From assembly GCA_026646885.1 (NCBI GenBank), contig JAPKHK010000001.1, positions 538,403 through 602,402 on the forward strand: a stretch of 64,000 nt of DNA. Direction: 5' to 3'. Positions 8,525 to 17,855 of the stretch are shown here, in pieces. Positions within the stretch are counted from its first letter, which is position 1; each line of letters begins with the position of its first letter. This DNA comes from Casimicrobiaceae bacterium (GTDB lineage Bacteria > Pseudomonadota > Gammaproteobacteria > Burkholderiales > Casimicrobiaceae). Position numbers and translations under genes: made by a program. Under the pieces are notes generated by a model. It was not told the origin of the DNA, made no database searches, and saw nothing but the letters and a program-made list of their open reading frames with translations.

Positions 8525-9427
8525 ATGGCGGAAAAACCCTACGCCTTCTACCCCGGCTGCTCCTCGCAAAAAGGCGCATCGGCGGCCAACTATCTCACCT
8601 CCGTCAATACCGTCTGCAACAAGCTGGAACTGCGGCTCACGACCATACCGGATTGGAACTGTTGCGGCGCTTCGATCAGCTACGCCGGGGGAAGCGAGCT
8701 GTCGCGCCAAGTGCTCAATGCCCGCAACCTCGCACTCGCTGAGAAGCATCTTCCCGGACAAGACGTGGTGGCAACCTGTGCCGCCTGCTGGCTGGCCGCA
8801 CGCGAGACGCGCGAGCAACTGGTTGGCAGCGAAACGCTGCGAGCCGACGCCAACGAGGCGCTGCAAGTCGCCGGACTGGAGTATCAGGGCAAAGCCAAGG
8901 TGCGGCACATGGTCGAAGTGATGATCGAAGATCTTGGCCTCGAAGCGCTAGCCAAGCCCGTGGTCAAGGCGCTGGACGGCCTCAAGATCGCGGGTTACGT
9001 CGGCTGCCAGACCAATCGGCCCTTTGGCATCGCCGGAGAATCCTTCGAGAACCCGCAGTATCTCGATCGCCTGATCGAAGCCGCCGGAGCGACAGCGCTC
9101 GGCGACTATGATCAAAAGGTCACTTGCTGCGGGGGTGCGCTGGCCTTCACAGAGCCGGATAAGTCCCAGGCGCAGATCAAGATGATCGTGGAGTCGGCTT
9201 ACGATCAAGGCGCCGATATGATCGTCACGCCCTGCCCGCTATGCCAGGCCAACGTCGAGGTTTATCAATCGCAGATCAACGAGAAGCAAGGGACCAAGCT
9301 CAACATGCCGGTGGTGTATTACAGCGAACTCTTGGCCACCGCCTACGGCGCGAGTGCCAAGGAAGCGGGACTCGACGGGCATCTGATCACGCCCGACAAG
9401 CTTATCGACGCCGCGCAGAAGCGCTGA
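8525..9427 (+). CDS. hdrB: HdrB-like CCG-domain protein
   Basis: An HdrB homologue of 300 residues carrying two CCG domains, which ligate the non-cubane clusters of heterodisulfide reductases. Visible motifs: FYPGCSSQKG, NCCGASIS and CAACW in the first copy; VGCQTNRPFG, TCCGGAL and CPLCQANV in the second. I placed the start at the ATG before AEKPYAFYPG, as the upstream open frame overlaps hdrC and has no family-like sequence. It closes the qmo operon and is followed by a strong hairpin shared with the convergent flavoprotein gene. Confidence 0.9.
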   Translation: MAEKPYAFYPGCSSQKGASAANYLTSVNTVCNKLELRLTTIPDWNCCGASISYAGGSELSRQVLNARNLALAEKHLPGQDVVATCAACWLAARETREQLVGSETLRADANEALQVAGLEYQGKAKVRHMVEVMIEDLGLEALAKPVVKALDGLKIAGYVGCQTNRPFGIAGESFENPQYLDRLIEAAGATALGDYDQKVTCCGGALAFTEPDKSQAQIKMIVESAYDQGADMIVTPCPLCQANVEVYQSQINEKQGTKLNMPVVYYSELLATAYGASAKEAGLDGHLITPDKLIDAAQKR

Positions 9428-9487
9428 TTCACCGTATCCGCGCGACGGCGGATCCGGCCAAAACCAAACTCCCGTCACCAAGCTTGA

Positions 9488-9518
9488 GCCGAGCGGGCGC
9501 TCGCCCGCCACGCTCGGC
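9488..9518. terminator. Bidirectional hairpin between hdrB and the FccB-like gene
   Basis: An inverted repeat with outer arms GCCGAGCG and CGCTCGGC and an inner pair GGGCG/CGCCC forms a long GC-rich stem between two converging genes. There is no T-run, so it could act as a bidirectional or Rho-assisted terminator. Confidence 0.6.
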
Positions 9519-9526
9519 CAATGCAC

Positions 9527-10789
9527 TTAACTCAACATCGCATTCCACATGTTTTTGCCCCAATCCATGGCGCCCTTGCTCGAAGCGGCATTGGCGACAG
9601 GGTCGACCTGATACTTGACCTTGGGCGGATCGCCCACCGAGACGCTCGCCGTGACGTTGATCATGATGGCCAGCGAGGTGGACACCTTGCCCCAGCAGAT
9701 CGCCGAGGGCAGGGCAACCTCATCGCCCAGGCCGGCCTCCTTGTACTTGCCGGCAATGGTGGCAAGGATCTGCTCGCCAGCCTGCTGGCCCGCGCCGAAG
9801 GCAATGTGGCCGCTCTTCGGCAGCGGCGTGCCCTGCGCGTCGCCGATGACGAAGATGTTCTTGTCCTTCTTGCTCTGGAAGCTGGGCAGATCGATGGCGG
9901 CGAAGCGCTCGCCGAGGCCAGCCTTGCGGATCAGGCCGGGCGCGCGCATCGGCAGGATGATGTTGGCATGCTGGAAAGGGATGTCGCCCTTGGTGGTGGA
10001 CAGCACCTTGCGGCCGGCATCGATGGACTTCGGATCGACCTCGTTGATGTACTCGATCTGCGCCCCGTACATCTCTTTCATAGCCGTCAGCATGGGCTTG
10101 GCCAGCGGCGGCGGCATCGGGCCCTTGTTCGCATCGACGACGATGATCTTGCCCTTGGTGCCCTTCTCCTTCATGCGCTGGGCGATCAGGCAGGCGCGCT
10201 CATAGGGTGCCGGGGGGCAGCGATAGGGCGGCTTCGGCACGGTGATGACGTAGTGGCCGCCCTGCTCGAGGAAGGTAGCTACCTGGCGCTGCACGGCGGA
10301 CTGCTCGAAGGCGCGGAAGCCGACGGGCAACTGGTCCCGCGCCGCCGCATAGCCCGGCAGCGCTTCTTCCATGTATTCGAGGCCGTTTGCCAGGACGAGG
10401 AAGTCGTAGGGAATGCTTTGCGTGGACGTCTTGACCATGCGACCGGCACGATCGATGTCGAGGACGACATCCTTCACGCGGCGCACGCCGAGCGCGTCGA
10501 CAACGCCGTAGCTGCGCTGGAAGTTGCTGGCCGGTGCAAAACCGGCGATGTACAGGATGCTGAGCGGACAGGACATGAAGCTGTCGTTGGGCTCGACCAT
10601 GGTGATGTCCACCTTGCCGCTCTCGGCGAGCGCGCGCACCGTGCCCAGGCCGCCCCAACCACCACCCACCACCACCACGCGCGGCTTGGCGCTGGTGCCC
10701 ACGCTGGCGCAGCCCACCACGGAAAGCGCGGCTGCGGCAGCAGCGCCTTGGAGCAGGCTGCGCCGCTTGAGCGAGTCGATCGTATTCAT
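9527..10789 (-). CDS. fccB: Sulfide dehydrogenase flavoprotein (FccB-like)
   Basis: An FAD-dependent oxidoreductase of the flavocytochrome c sulfide dehydrogenase/SQR family, about 420 residues. A twin-arginine segment (KRRSLLQG) precedes a hydrophobic stretch and a lipobox-like VVGC, so it is exported and perhaps lipid-anchored. FAD motifs: VVVVGGGWGGLGTVRAL and NIFVIGDAQG; sulfide-site features include FMSCPLS, the family box YRCPPAPYERA and a C-terminal SAICWGKVS cysteine. The start at 10789 is preceded by AGGAGG. No fccA dihaem cytochrome is adjacent; the neighbour is a DUF3365 haem protein. Confidence 0.85.
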   Translation of the reverse strand: MNTIDSLKRRSLLQGAAAAAALSVVGCASVGTSAKPRVVVVGGGWGGLGTVRALAESGKVDITMVEPNDSFMSCPLSILYIAGFAPASNFQRSYGVVDALGVRRVKDVVLDIDRAGRMVKTSTQSIPYDFLVLANGLEYMEEALPGYAAARDQLPVGFRAFEQSAVQRQVATFLEQGGHYVITVPKPPYRCPPAPYERACLIAQRMKEKGTKGKIIVVDANKGPMPPPLAKPMLTAMKEMYGAQIEYINEVDPKSIDAGRKVLSTTKGDIPFQHANIILPMRAPGLIRKAGLGERFAAIDLPSFQSKKDKNIFVIGDAQGTPLPKSGHIAFGAGQQAGEQILATIAGKYKEAGLGDEVALPSAICWGKVSTSLAIMINVTASVSVGDPPKVKYQVDPVANAASSKGAMDWGKNMWNAMLS

Positions 10790-10904
10790 ACTTCCTCCTA
10801 GGATCAGAACGTTGCGAATCGTTTTCACCGCTTGCCGATCGTGCCTGCGCCGAGCAGACGCGAAAACTCACGCAGCGGCGAAAACGCGAACTACGATGTC
10901 GCCG

Positions 10905-11471
10905 CTACATTGCTTTCTTGATGGTCATGGCGCCACGGATGTCACCCAGTTTGTAGCCTGTGCCTCGGTCCTCGGGGTAACTGGCCTTGAGCTTGGCTCT
11001 GACGGCATCGGTGAGCTTGTCCGTGGGACCATGGCAACCCAAGCAGATTTCTTGCACCGGTAGGGCGCGCATATAACGCTGAAATGGCCTACCGTTTTCG
11101 CTGACGACTTCGGCCTTTTCGAAGGTGGGCGGTTTTTCCCCGGCAGCGGCGCGGCGGTCAAATTCTTCCAGCGCGGCGCGCTCCCAGGCATCGGGCACGG
11201 CTTTGGGATTGCGATTCTTGAGGCTGACCCGGCGAATCATCCAGCCGGTTTCCGCGGAGGCCGCTTTGGCCATCTGCGGTGCTTTTTCTCGGCACACTGC
11301 GATGGCGCCTTCATGGCCGCCCTTGGCGATCTCGTCATTGAGCACCGCGAGAAGCTTGGGCGGCACCGAGCCGGCCACTTTGCGGGCATCTTCCAACCAG
11401 GCCGCCTTGTCCTGTGCCAAGGCCAGGTGGGCGCAGATCGCGGTCAACACAAAACACACTGCACGTTTCAT
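10905..11471 (-). CDS. DUF3365 (Tll0287-like) periplasmic c-type haem protein
   Basis: A 188-residue protein with a cleavable signal peptide ending LALAQ and one c-type haem motif CLGCH near residue 144. The domain order and phrases such as CREKAPQMA, WMIRRVSLKNRNP and FQRYMRALPVQEICLGCHG match DUF3365, a sensor-like haem fold known from Tll0287. It lies about 115 bases upstream of the FccB-like gene on the same strand. It may accept electrons from the flavoprotein or sense a small ligand; this is inference from proximity. Confidence 0.85.
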   Translation of the reverse strand: MKRAVCFVLTAICAHLALAQDKAAWLEDARKVAGSVPPKLLAVLNDEIAKGGHEGAIAVCREKAPQMAKAASAETGWMIRRVSLKNRNPKAVPDAWERAALEEFDRRAAAGEKPPTFEKAEVVSENGRPFQRYMRALPVQEICLGCHGPTDKLTDAVRAKLKASYPEDRGTGYKLGDIRGAMTIKKAM

Positions 11472-11554
11472 AGCCTATCCTCCACGATATTTCCGGGTCC
11501 GTGAAATGTCCGAGCCGACACCTCGCCTATCGATGCCGAGCCCGCCGTTTCGAC

Positions 11555-12448
11555 TCAATCCTCTCCCGCGGATTCGATTTCGCCTTCGTCTTGCGCCCGA
11601 CGCAAGGCCGCTTCGCGCTCGAGTCGTGCGAGCTTTTCTTGCTGGTGCGCGCGCCGCTCCGCCACAGCGTCGGTCTTGAGGGCAATGCTCTGCTCGCCGA
11701 ACAGCACTTGCCGCAGAAACCGGAATCCGAATTGCAGGAGCGCGACGTCTTCCGTGAGCAAGGCGTGCAGTTCCTCGGAAGGGAGGTCGTAAATGGTGCT
11801 GAAACCTTCGCTGGCCACGAAGCCGCGGAAGCGATCGAGGTCATAGCAGACCATGAAAAACAGCTCCAGGCTTCGCTTCGAAGGCTTGCCTATGGCTGGG
11901 CCCAGAGACTTTTTCTTGAGGATCAGCTCGCGCCAGCCGTGCGCCGCTTCGTCCCCGGGGGGAATGCCCTGCTCCTCGCGATAGGCCCCAATGCTGCGTG
12001 CCGGTCCTCGCCCGTGGCCCAGGCAATGCGCCTCGCGCACCAGCGCATAGGAGCTTTGGTCGCGCGCCTCGTTTTCCTTGCGCAGCGACAGCAAAGCCAA
12101 GGGGTAATAGCGGCAGGCGGTCGGCCGGTGTGCGTAAACGCCGCAGCCCTCTTCGCGCATGAAGGGGCAGGCCGTGCCACCGGCGACGGGCTTCAACTTC
12201 ACGCCCGCGATACCGTCTTTTTCCAGCTCGTAGGGTAGCGTGTATTGCGCCAGGAATTCGCTGGAGGAAAGCTCCAAGCGCTCCTTGAGCCGCAAGATGT
12301 CGTAGGGCGTGAGCGCCAGATCGATGTTGCTGCAGCAGGCGTTCCAGCAGGCCACGCCGCGCTCGCAGCGGAATTGCAGCGGCGCCGAGCCGGAAAGCAT
12401 TTCGGGCGCCACCGGACTCGTCAGTGGACGTTCTCCGATTGCGCTCAT
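11555..12448 (-). CDS. YkgJ family cysteine-cluster protein
   Basis: A 297-residue cytoplasmic protein with the YkgJ zinc/iron-chelating pattern: CERGVACWNACC near residue 28, CPFMREEGCGVY and HRPTACRYYPL around 95-115, then a C-terminal helical extension rich in Glu and Arg. The biochemical role of the family is unclear. It lies 112 bases downstream of aprA on the same strand and could be part of the sat-apr transcript. The C-terminal extension is longer than in the minimal YkgJ domain. Confidence 0.8.
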   Translation of the reverse strand: MSAIGERPLTSPVAPEMLSGSAPLQFRCERGVACWNACCSNIDLALTPYDILRLKERLELSSSEFLAQYTLPYELEKDGIAGVKLKPVAGGTACPFMREEGCGVYAHRPTACRYYPLALLSLRKENEARDQSSYALVREAHCLGHGRGPARSIGAYREEQGIPPGDEAAHGWRELILKKKSLGPAIGKPSKRSLELFFMVCYDLDRFRGFVASEGFSTIYDLPSEELHALLTEDVALLQFGFRFLRQVLFGEQSIALKTDAVAERRAHQQEKLARLEREAALRRAQDEGEIESAGED

Positions 12449-12560
12449 GGCCGCGAGAAAGGTTCTGAGATTGGCCTTCCATCGCGGTCAGGCTCGCTCC
12501 TCCCAAATCCCGGCTCTGGGGCTGGAGGAGCGGCCATGATCGCGAAATACGGCGAGAACC

Positions 12561-14594
12561 TCAATGCGCCGCCGGCTTGAAGAGCTTGCTCTTGTCGACC
12601 AGGTCGACGTGCTTGCGCTTGAAACAAGTCCACTTCCGTGTGGCTTTGTCGTACACCGAATTGACGAAGACATGCCAATTCTCTTCATCGACAAAATTCT
12701 TATCCGTACGGTAGTAGAAGCCCGGGTAGCGGCTCTCCTCGCGGAATTGAATGTGCTTCATGTGCGCTTCGGCGGTGAGGATGCGATGGTAGTTCTCCCA
12801 AGCGCGCAGCAATTCGTGCAAGTCCTTGGCGCGCATCTTGGCCGCGTCTTCCTTCAGCATTTCGAGCTTTTCCTCGGCCACCTTCAGCATCACGTCGTTG
12901 GTGTTGTAGTAGGTGGCAACACCGGCGACGTATTCATCCATGATCTTCTGCAAGCGAAATTGCAGCATCTTGGGGGTGATGTACTGCGGGTTGACATCGA
13001 GAGCGGTGGAGTAGTCCTTGTGCTCGAGATAGTTGCGCACCGGTTTGTAGATCTCTTCGGCCAGTTGCCCGAAGTCGGCATCGAGTTCGGGCTTCCAGTC
13101 TTTGTTGTCGAGGGCGTAGCGCACCATGGCTTTGGCGGCGATGCGGCCTTCCGCATGCGAACCGGAGGAGAACTTGTGGCCCGAGGCGCCCACGCCGTCG
13201 CCAGCGGTAAACAAACCCTTGATCGTGGTCATCGAGCGATAACCCCAACTCCAGCCGCGCGGCTGCGAGGCGGGCACGCCCTCGAGTTCGCCGTCTTCCG
13301 CGGTAGGCGCGCCGAGGTCCGTCGGGCCCGAGACCCAAATGCCGCAGCAGCCGGAATGCGAACCTAGCAGGTAGGGCTCGGTGGGCATCAGCTCGCTCAT
13401 TTTTTTCTCGGGCTCTATGTTTTCACCGACCCAGATGCCGCACTGTCCGATGCACATGTCGAGAAAGTCCTCCCAGGCCTCGGCTTCGAGGTGTTTCACT
13501 TCCTTGGGCGAGAGCGATTCGCGAAGCTTCGCCAGCGCGCTGACCGTATCCATATAGATCGGGCCGCGGCCCTCGCGCATCTCCTTGAGCATGAGGTGAT
13601 TACGTAGGCAGGATGCCGGCACCGCAGCCTGACCATAAGGAGGATATTGATCGAGCAGTTCCTTGTTCTTGACCATGTAGTCTTCGCCATAGGCGTTGAC
13701 CGCCTTGGCTTTGAACAGCAGGAACCAGGCGCCCACCGGGCCGTAGCCGTCCTTGAAGCGCGCGGGCACGAAGCGGTTTTCCATCATGGTGAGTTCGGCG
13801 CCGGCTTCGGCGGCCATGGCGTAGGTGGAGCCCGCGTTCCACACTGGGTACCAGGCGCGGCCCGTGCCCTCGCCCACCGAGCGCGGCCGGAAGAGGTTCA
13901 CGCAGCCACCCGCGGCGAGCAAAATCGCCTTGGCTTTGTACACATAAATCTTGTTTTCGCGCACCGAAAAACCTACCGCGCCGGCGACGCGCGAGGGGTC
14001 GTTCTTGTCGTTGACCAGCTTGACGATGAAGACGCGCTCTTCGATGCGGGACAACGTTAGCGCCTTCTTGGCCGCCTCGGCGACGATCCATTTGTAGGAT
14101 TCGCCATTGATCATGATCTGCCATTTGCCCGAGCGCACCGGCTTGCCGCCGTCTTTCAGCGCCGGTAAGCCCTCGCGCTGCGATTCGGCGCCGTCGTGGC
14201 GCACCCCATCGGCGTCGGTTTTCCAGATCGGCAGGCCCCACTCTTCGAAGAGATGCACCGATTCGTCCACGTGGCGACCCAGATCATAGGCGAGGTCGTC
14301 GCGAGTGATACCCATGAGGTCGTTGCTGACCATGCGCGCGTAGTCGGCCGGATCCTGCTCCGACCCGATGTAGGTGTTGATGGCCGAGAGGCCTTGCGCT
14401 ACCGCTCCCGAGCGATCGAGCGCGGCCTTGTCGACCAGTTTGATCCTGAGTTCGGTGCCAGTCTCGGCCTTGGCGGCCTCGGCCCAGCGCATGATTTCGT
14501 AAGCGGCGCCGCAACACGCCATGCCGCCGCCAATCAATAGAATGTCCACTTCTTCCTGGACAACTTCCGGGTTTTCAAATGTGCCTTGGGTCAT
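12561..14594 (-). CDS. aprA: Adenylylsulfate reductase, alpha subunit
   Basis: AprA carries the FAD that interconverts sulfite plus AMP and APS; in a sulfur oxidiser it runs towards APS. The FAD-binding N-terminus (DILLIGGGMACCGAAYEI), KLVDKAALDRSGAVAQGLSA region, AAGGCVNLFRPRS and GGWSWG-like GWSWGYRSMTTIKGLFTAGD stretch fit dissimilatory AprA, and the 677-residue length is slightly above the family usual. Gene order on the minus strand is sat, aprB, aprA with gaps of 12 and 26 bases. The partner AprB follows the same operon logic. Confidence 0.97.
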   Translation of the reverse strand: MTQGTFENPEVVQEEVDILLIGGGMACCGAAYEIMRWAEAAKAETGTELRIKLVDKAALDRSGAVAQGLSAINTYIGSEQDPADYARMVSNDLMGITRDDLAYDLGRHVDESVHLFEEWGLPIWKTDADGVRHDGAESQREGLPALKDGGKPVRSGKWQIMINGESYKWIVAEAAKKALTLSRIEERVFIVKLVNDKNDPSRVAGAVGFSVRENKIYVYKAKAILLAAGGCVNLFRPRSVGEGTGRAWYPVWNAGSTYAMAAEAGAELTMMENRFVPARFKDGYGPVGAWFLLFKAKAVNAYGEDYMVKNKELLDQYPPYGQAAVPASCLRNHLMLKEMREGRGPIYMDTVSALAKLRESLSPKEVKHLEAEAWEDFLDMCIGQCGIWVGENIEPEKKMSELMPTEPYLLGSHSGCCGIWVSGPTDLGAPTAEDGELEGVPASQPRGWSWGYRSMTTIKGLFTAGDGVGASGHKFSSGSHAEGRIAAKAMVRYALDNKDWKPELDADFGQLAEEIYKPVRNYLEHKDYSTALDVNPQYITPKMLQFRLQKIMDEYVAGVATYYNTNDVMLKVAEEKLEMLKEDAAKMRAKDLHELLRAWENYHRILTAEAHMKHIQFREESRYPGFYYRTDKNFVDEENWHVFVNSVYDKATRKWTCFKRKHVDLVDKSKLFKPAAH

Positions 14595-14620
14595 TTTCGT
14601 TCACCTAAGTGGATCTGGGC

Positions 14621-15097
14621 TTAGCGTTTGCGCAGCAGTTCTTCCGGCTTGCCCGCGCGATAGCCGTTGTTCTGGGCGAAAAACCCTGGCTTGGTCAAGT
14701 CCTCGAGTTTGGGGATGGGCTTGCCGCCATAAGGGTCGATCGAGCCTTCCGGCGTGGTGCGAATGGGAAACTTGAAGCGCTTCAGGGTGCCGTTGCGGAA
14801 ACGAATCGTCCACATGATCGAATCCGACCCGCGCATCGGCTGCACCGAACCGCCCAGGGGCACGATGTCCGCGTAGTGCCGCACTTCGATGGCGCCTTGC
14901 GGGCAGATCTTGACGCAGGAGTAGCACTCCCAGCACTGCTCTGGCTCCTGGTTGTAGGCTTTCATGGCGTGCCCCGTCGCCGAGCCATCCTTGTCCAGAG
15001 CCATGAGGTCATGCGGGCAGATGTACATACAGGCGGTCTTGTCCTGCCCTTTGCAGCCGTCGCATTTCTCGGTTCGTACGAAACTGGGCATTACCAT
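14621..15097 (-). CDS. aprB: Adenylylsulfate reductase, beta subunit
   Basis: AprB is the iron-sulfur subunit that passes electrons between AprA and its membrane partner. The two [4Fe-4S] motifs are clear: CDGCKGQDKTACMYICPHD and CWECYSCVKICPQG. The C-terminal tail (DLTKPGFFAQNNGYRAGK), which in the family wraps around AprA, is present. Length 158 residues is normal. It lies between sat and aprA. Confidence 0.97.
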   Translation of the reverse strand: MVMPSFVRTEKCDGCKGQDKTACMYICPHDLMALDKDGSATGHAMKAYNQEPEQCWECYSCVKICPQGAIEVRHYADIVPLGGSVQPMRGSDSIMWTIRFRNGTLKRFKFPIRTTPEGSIDPYGGKPIPKLEDLTKPGFFAQNNGYRAGKPEELLRKR

Positions 15098-15109
15098 CTC
15101 CTCATTGCG

Positions 15110-16390
15110 TTAGCGAGCCGAATGGCCCGCGAGTTTCACTTCAACACGTTCTTCGGCGGCAAGGCCGGCATAATACTCGCGCAGCACCTCAAGCACCTCC
15201 GGGCGGCTGAATTCGGCGGGTACCGGGCTTCCTTCGGAAAGCCACTTCCTGAGCTTGGTTCCCGAAACCAACAAGCGGTCTTCGTCGCCATGGGGGCAGG
15301 TGCGCGCCGAAGCCATGCCGCCGCAGCGATAACACCAGAAGGTCCAGTCGATTTTGACGGGCTGCGTCTTCAGTGCGCCCGCGGGAATTTCATCAAATAT
15401 GTGATGGGCGTCGAAGGGGCCGTAGTAGCTGCCCACGCCGGCATGGTCGCGCCCGACGATCAGGTGCGAGCAGCCGTAGTTCTGCCGGAAAAGCGCATGC
15501 AGCAGCGCCTCGCGCGGCCCGGCATAGCGCATATCCAATGGGTAACCCGCTTGCACCAGCGTCCTGCGGACGAAATATTGTTCAGCCAACACGTTGATGG
15601 CGCGGGTCCGCACTTCCGCGGGAATATCCCCCGGCTTCAAAGCGCCCAACAGCGAGTGCACCAGTACGCCGTCGAAAACTTCGATCGCGACTTTGACGAG
15701 ATACTCGTGCGATCGGTGCATCGGATTGCGCGTCTGGAACGCCGCGACTCTAGACCAACCCAGGGAAGCAAACAGCTCGCGCGTTTGCGCCGGCGACATG
15801 AAGAGCGCGCCGTATTTCTGGTCGAAGCCGCCCGTGGAGAGCACTTGTATGGAGCCGGCGAGATTGATATCCCCCTGCTCCAGTACCATTTTCACGCCGG
15901 GGTGCTCCGGATCGGCGGTGCGAAATACCGACTTGCACTCGTGGGTCTTGTCGATCGCGTATTGTTCTTCGAGGCGCAGAAGCGCCAGAGGGACGTCCGT
16001 CTCGGGATCGATCAGGGCGATTTCATCGCCTGGCCGCACCGAGAGAGCGAACTCGCGACTCGCCGACAGCGTAATCGGGATAGGCCAAAACACGCCGTCG
16101 GCGGTGCGCATATCGTTGCACACGCCGAGCCAGTCGGCGCGATTCATGAAGCCGGCGAGCGGGGTGAAGCCGCCGATTCCCAGCATGATGATGTCACCAC
16201 GCTCCCGCGAACTTACCTTGAGTCGCGGTAATCGGCTGGCGCGCTCTTGCGCCTCGGCCAGTTCGCGCCCCAGCAGCAGCAGTGGCCGAAGAACCGCGCT
16301 GGCGTGAGGCGGAACGAGGCGGCTCTGGCCGGTGCTCGACCCAGAACTCGTGCTCGGACAAGCGTCGCTCGCAGTGCTTTGGTTGCTCAT
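15110..16390 (-). CDS. sat: Dissimilatory ATP sulfurylase
   Basis: Sat converts APS and pyrophosphate to sulfate and ATP, giving substrate-level phosphorylation at the end of sulfur oxidation. Signature motifs are present: [24 protein letters not shown] and the C-terminal SGTKLRKWL; a Cys set [16 protein letters not shown] suggests a structural zinc. I start at the ATG before SNQSTASD; this gives a low-complexity Ser/Thr/Gly extension of about 25 residues ahead of the usual PHG-like start (here [10 protein letters not shown]). First gene of sat-aprBA. Confidence 0.94.
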   Translation of the reverse strand: MSNQSTASDACPSTSSGSSTGQSRLVPPHASAVLRPLLLLGRELAEAQERASRLPRLKVSSRERGDIIMLGIGGFTPLAGFMNRADWLGVCNDMRTADGVFWPIPITLSASREFALSVRPGDEIALIDPETDVPLALLRLEEQYAIDKTHECKSVFRTADPEHPGVKMVLEQGDINLAGSIQVLSTGGFDQKYGALFMSPAQTRELFASLGWSRVAAFQTRNPMHRSHEYLVKVAIEVFDGVLVHSLLGALKPGDIPAEVRTRAINVLAEQYFVRRTLVQAGYPLDMRYAGPREALLHALFRQNYGCSHLIVGRDHAGVGSYYGPFDAHHIFDEIPAGALKTQPVKIDWTFWCYRCGGMASARTCPHGDEDRLLVSGTKLRKWLSEGSPVPAEFSRPEVLEVLREYYAGLAAEERVEVKLAGHSAR

Positions 16391-16634
16391 CAGTACCGTC
16401 TGTCGATTTAGAATGTCGCCAAAAAACCCAATATCCACGAAAAAACACCCTTCGCAGCTTGGCGGTATTAAGCATGCACGCGGTCAAGAGCGTCTATAAC
16501 CGAGACGGGGTGAGCATGGATACCCCTTCCGGGTAGGGACGCGAAACCACGCTCTGGCGCGGGTTTTCGGGCCGCTGTACAAGGTTGCGCAGGTTTCGGC
16601 AAGCCCCTAGAATAGCCCCCTAGGAACCTCATCG
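16391..16634. promoter_or_regulatory. Divergent intergenic region between sat and the sensor kinase
   Basis: Any promoters for both directions must lie here. I could not pick a convincing sigma-70 pair. A short dyad TACCC-cttcc-GGGTA lies near 16519-16533 and a CTAGGAAC-type ribosome site precedes the kinase ATG. The kinase pair may regulate sat across this gap (inference from orientation only). Confidence 0.35.
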
Positions 16635-17855
16635 ATGAGCATCCCGCAAGGCGAATTGACCCGGCCTCCAGCCCTAGAGTTTCCGGCAAAAGACGCCCCC
16701 CCCCACCCCGGACGCATTCTGTCCGAAATTGCCAGCAGCCTTGCCAGCGAGGAGGATATTGACGCCCTGCTGCGGCGCTTTCTCGATGTCATCGTCAGCC
16801 TTGCCGGAGCCACTGCGGGCGCGGCACGGGTCTTGAGCGACGATGGCCTGCAGCTCAGACTCGTGGGTTCGGTGGGCCTGCCGCCCGAGGTTCTGGAACG
16901 CGAACTCGCCATCGAACGCCCCTGTGGCGCCTGCGGCGACGCCGTGCGCCTCAATTCAGTGCTCGATCTCGATGATTTGCGGGGCTGCGCCGAGCACACC
17001 GGCCCGGAGTTTTTCGGCCGCGAATGCCAGCGTGCCCTGGCCGTACCTCTGGTGCACAAAGCGCGCGTGCTCGGTGTCTACAACCTTTTCTTCGCGACGG
17101 GAAGCCAGGTGGCTGAAGAGCAACAGGTGTTGTTTCGCTCGATCGGGGAGTTGTTGGGCTTGGCACTGGAGAATGCGCGCCTCGCGCGCGAAAACCTACG
17201 CGCCACAGTCATGCACGAGCGGCAAATGATGGCCAACGAAGTGCACGATTCGCTGGCGCAGACGCTCTCCTACATGAAGATGCGCATGGTGCTTCTCGAG
17301 AAGGCGATGCTGGAGCGCAACGACGCGCGGCTGTCGAAGTATATCGGCGACATCAACGAAGCCCTTTCCAGCGCGTATGCGACATTGCGCGAGTTGCTCA
17401 CCCATTTCCGCCGGCGCTTTGGCTCGCAAGGCCTGATCCGCGCACTTCAGGACACCGCAGATCGCTACTGCGACAAGACCGGCATCGAGCTCGCCTTCGA
17501 CAATCTGGCTCCCGATTTGCATTTGTCGGTCGAACAGGAGATGCAGGCGTTCAACATCGTCCAAGAGGCGTTGGCGAACATCTCCAAGCATTCCGGGGCC
17601 AAGCATGCACGGCTCACCGTGCGTCGCTCCAATGGCGACTGCGAAATCACCATCGAGGACGACGGCTCAGGCTTGCAGGAAAAGGGCTACTCCGAACGCG
17701 AGCGCACTGATGCGCTGGCGCATTTTGGCCTTAACATCATGCGCGAGCGTGCCCAGCATCTGGGAGGCGCGGTCAGTATCGAGAACATTCCCGACAGCGG
17801 CACGCGCGTGCGGCTGCTTTTTCCCATCGCCGGTGCCAGGAGTCTCACGTCATGA
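16635..17855 (+). CDS. Soluble NarX-like sensor histidine kinase with Cys-rich GAF domain
   Basis: A 406-residue HisKA_3 kinase. No membrane segment is seen, so it is cytoplasmic. Residues 30-185 form a GAF domain with four cysteines at 97, 100, 118 and 131 (PCGACG, RGCAEH, RECQRA); these could hold a metal or Fe-S cluster or form redox thiols. The phospho-acceptor is His204 in NEVHDSLAQTL, followed by a HATPase_c domain (QEALANISKHSGA, IEDDGSG, HFGLNIMRERA). Its stop overlaps the response regulator start (ATGA). The signal is unknown; a sulfur or redox cue is suggested by its place facing sat-aprBA. Confidence 0.88.
   Translation: MSIPQGELTRPPALEFPAKDAPPHPGRILSEIASSLASEEDIDALLRRFLDVIVSLAGATAGAARVLSDDGLQLRLVGSVGLPPEVLERELAIERPCGACGDAVRLNSVLDLDDLRGCAEHTGPEFFGRECQRALAVPLVHKARVLGVYNLFFATGSQVAEEQQVLFRSIGELLGLALENARLARENLRATVMHERQMMANEVHDSLAQTLSYMKMRMVLLEKAMLERNDARLSKYIGDINEALSSAYATLRELLTHFRRRFGSQGLIRALQDTADRYCDKTGIELAFDNLAPDLHLSVEQEMQAFNIVQEALANISKHSGAKHARLTVRRSNGDCEITIEDDGSGLQEKGYSERERTDALAHFGLNIMRERAQHLGGAVSIENIPDSGTRVRLLFPIAGARSLTS

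Noticed and set aside
9521..10801. A 426-codon plus-strand frame rich in Asp, His and Gly.
   Set aside because: It is the antisense shadow of the FccB-like gene.
14609..16231. A 540-codon plus-strand frame.
   Set aside because: It lies fully antisense to aprB and sat, which have clear motifs; the composition is the shadow type (His/Arg-rich) and there is no ribosome site.
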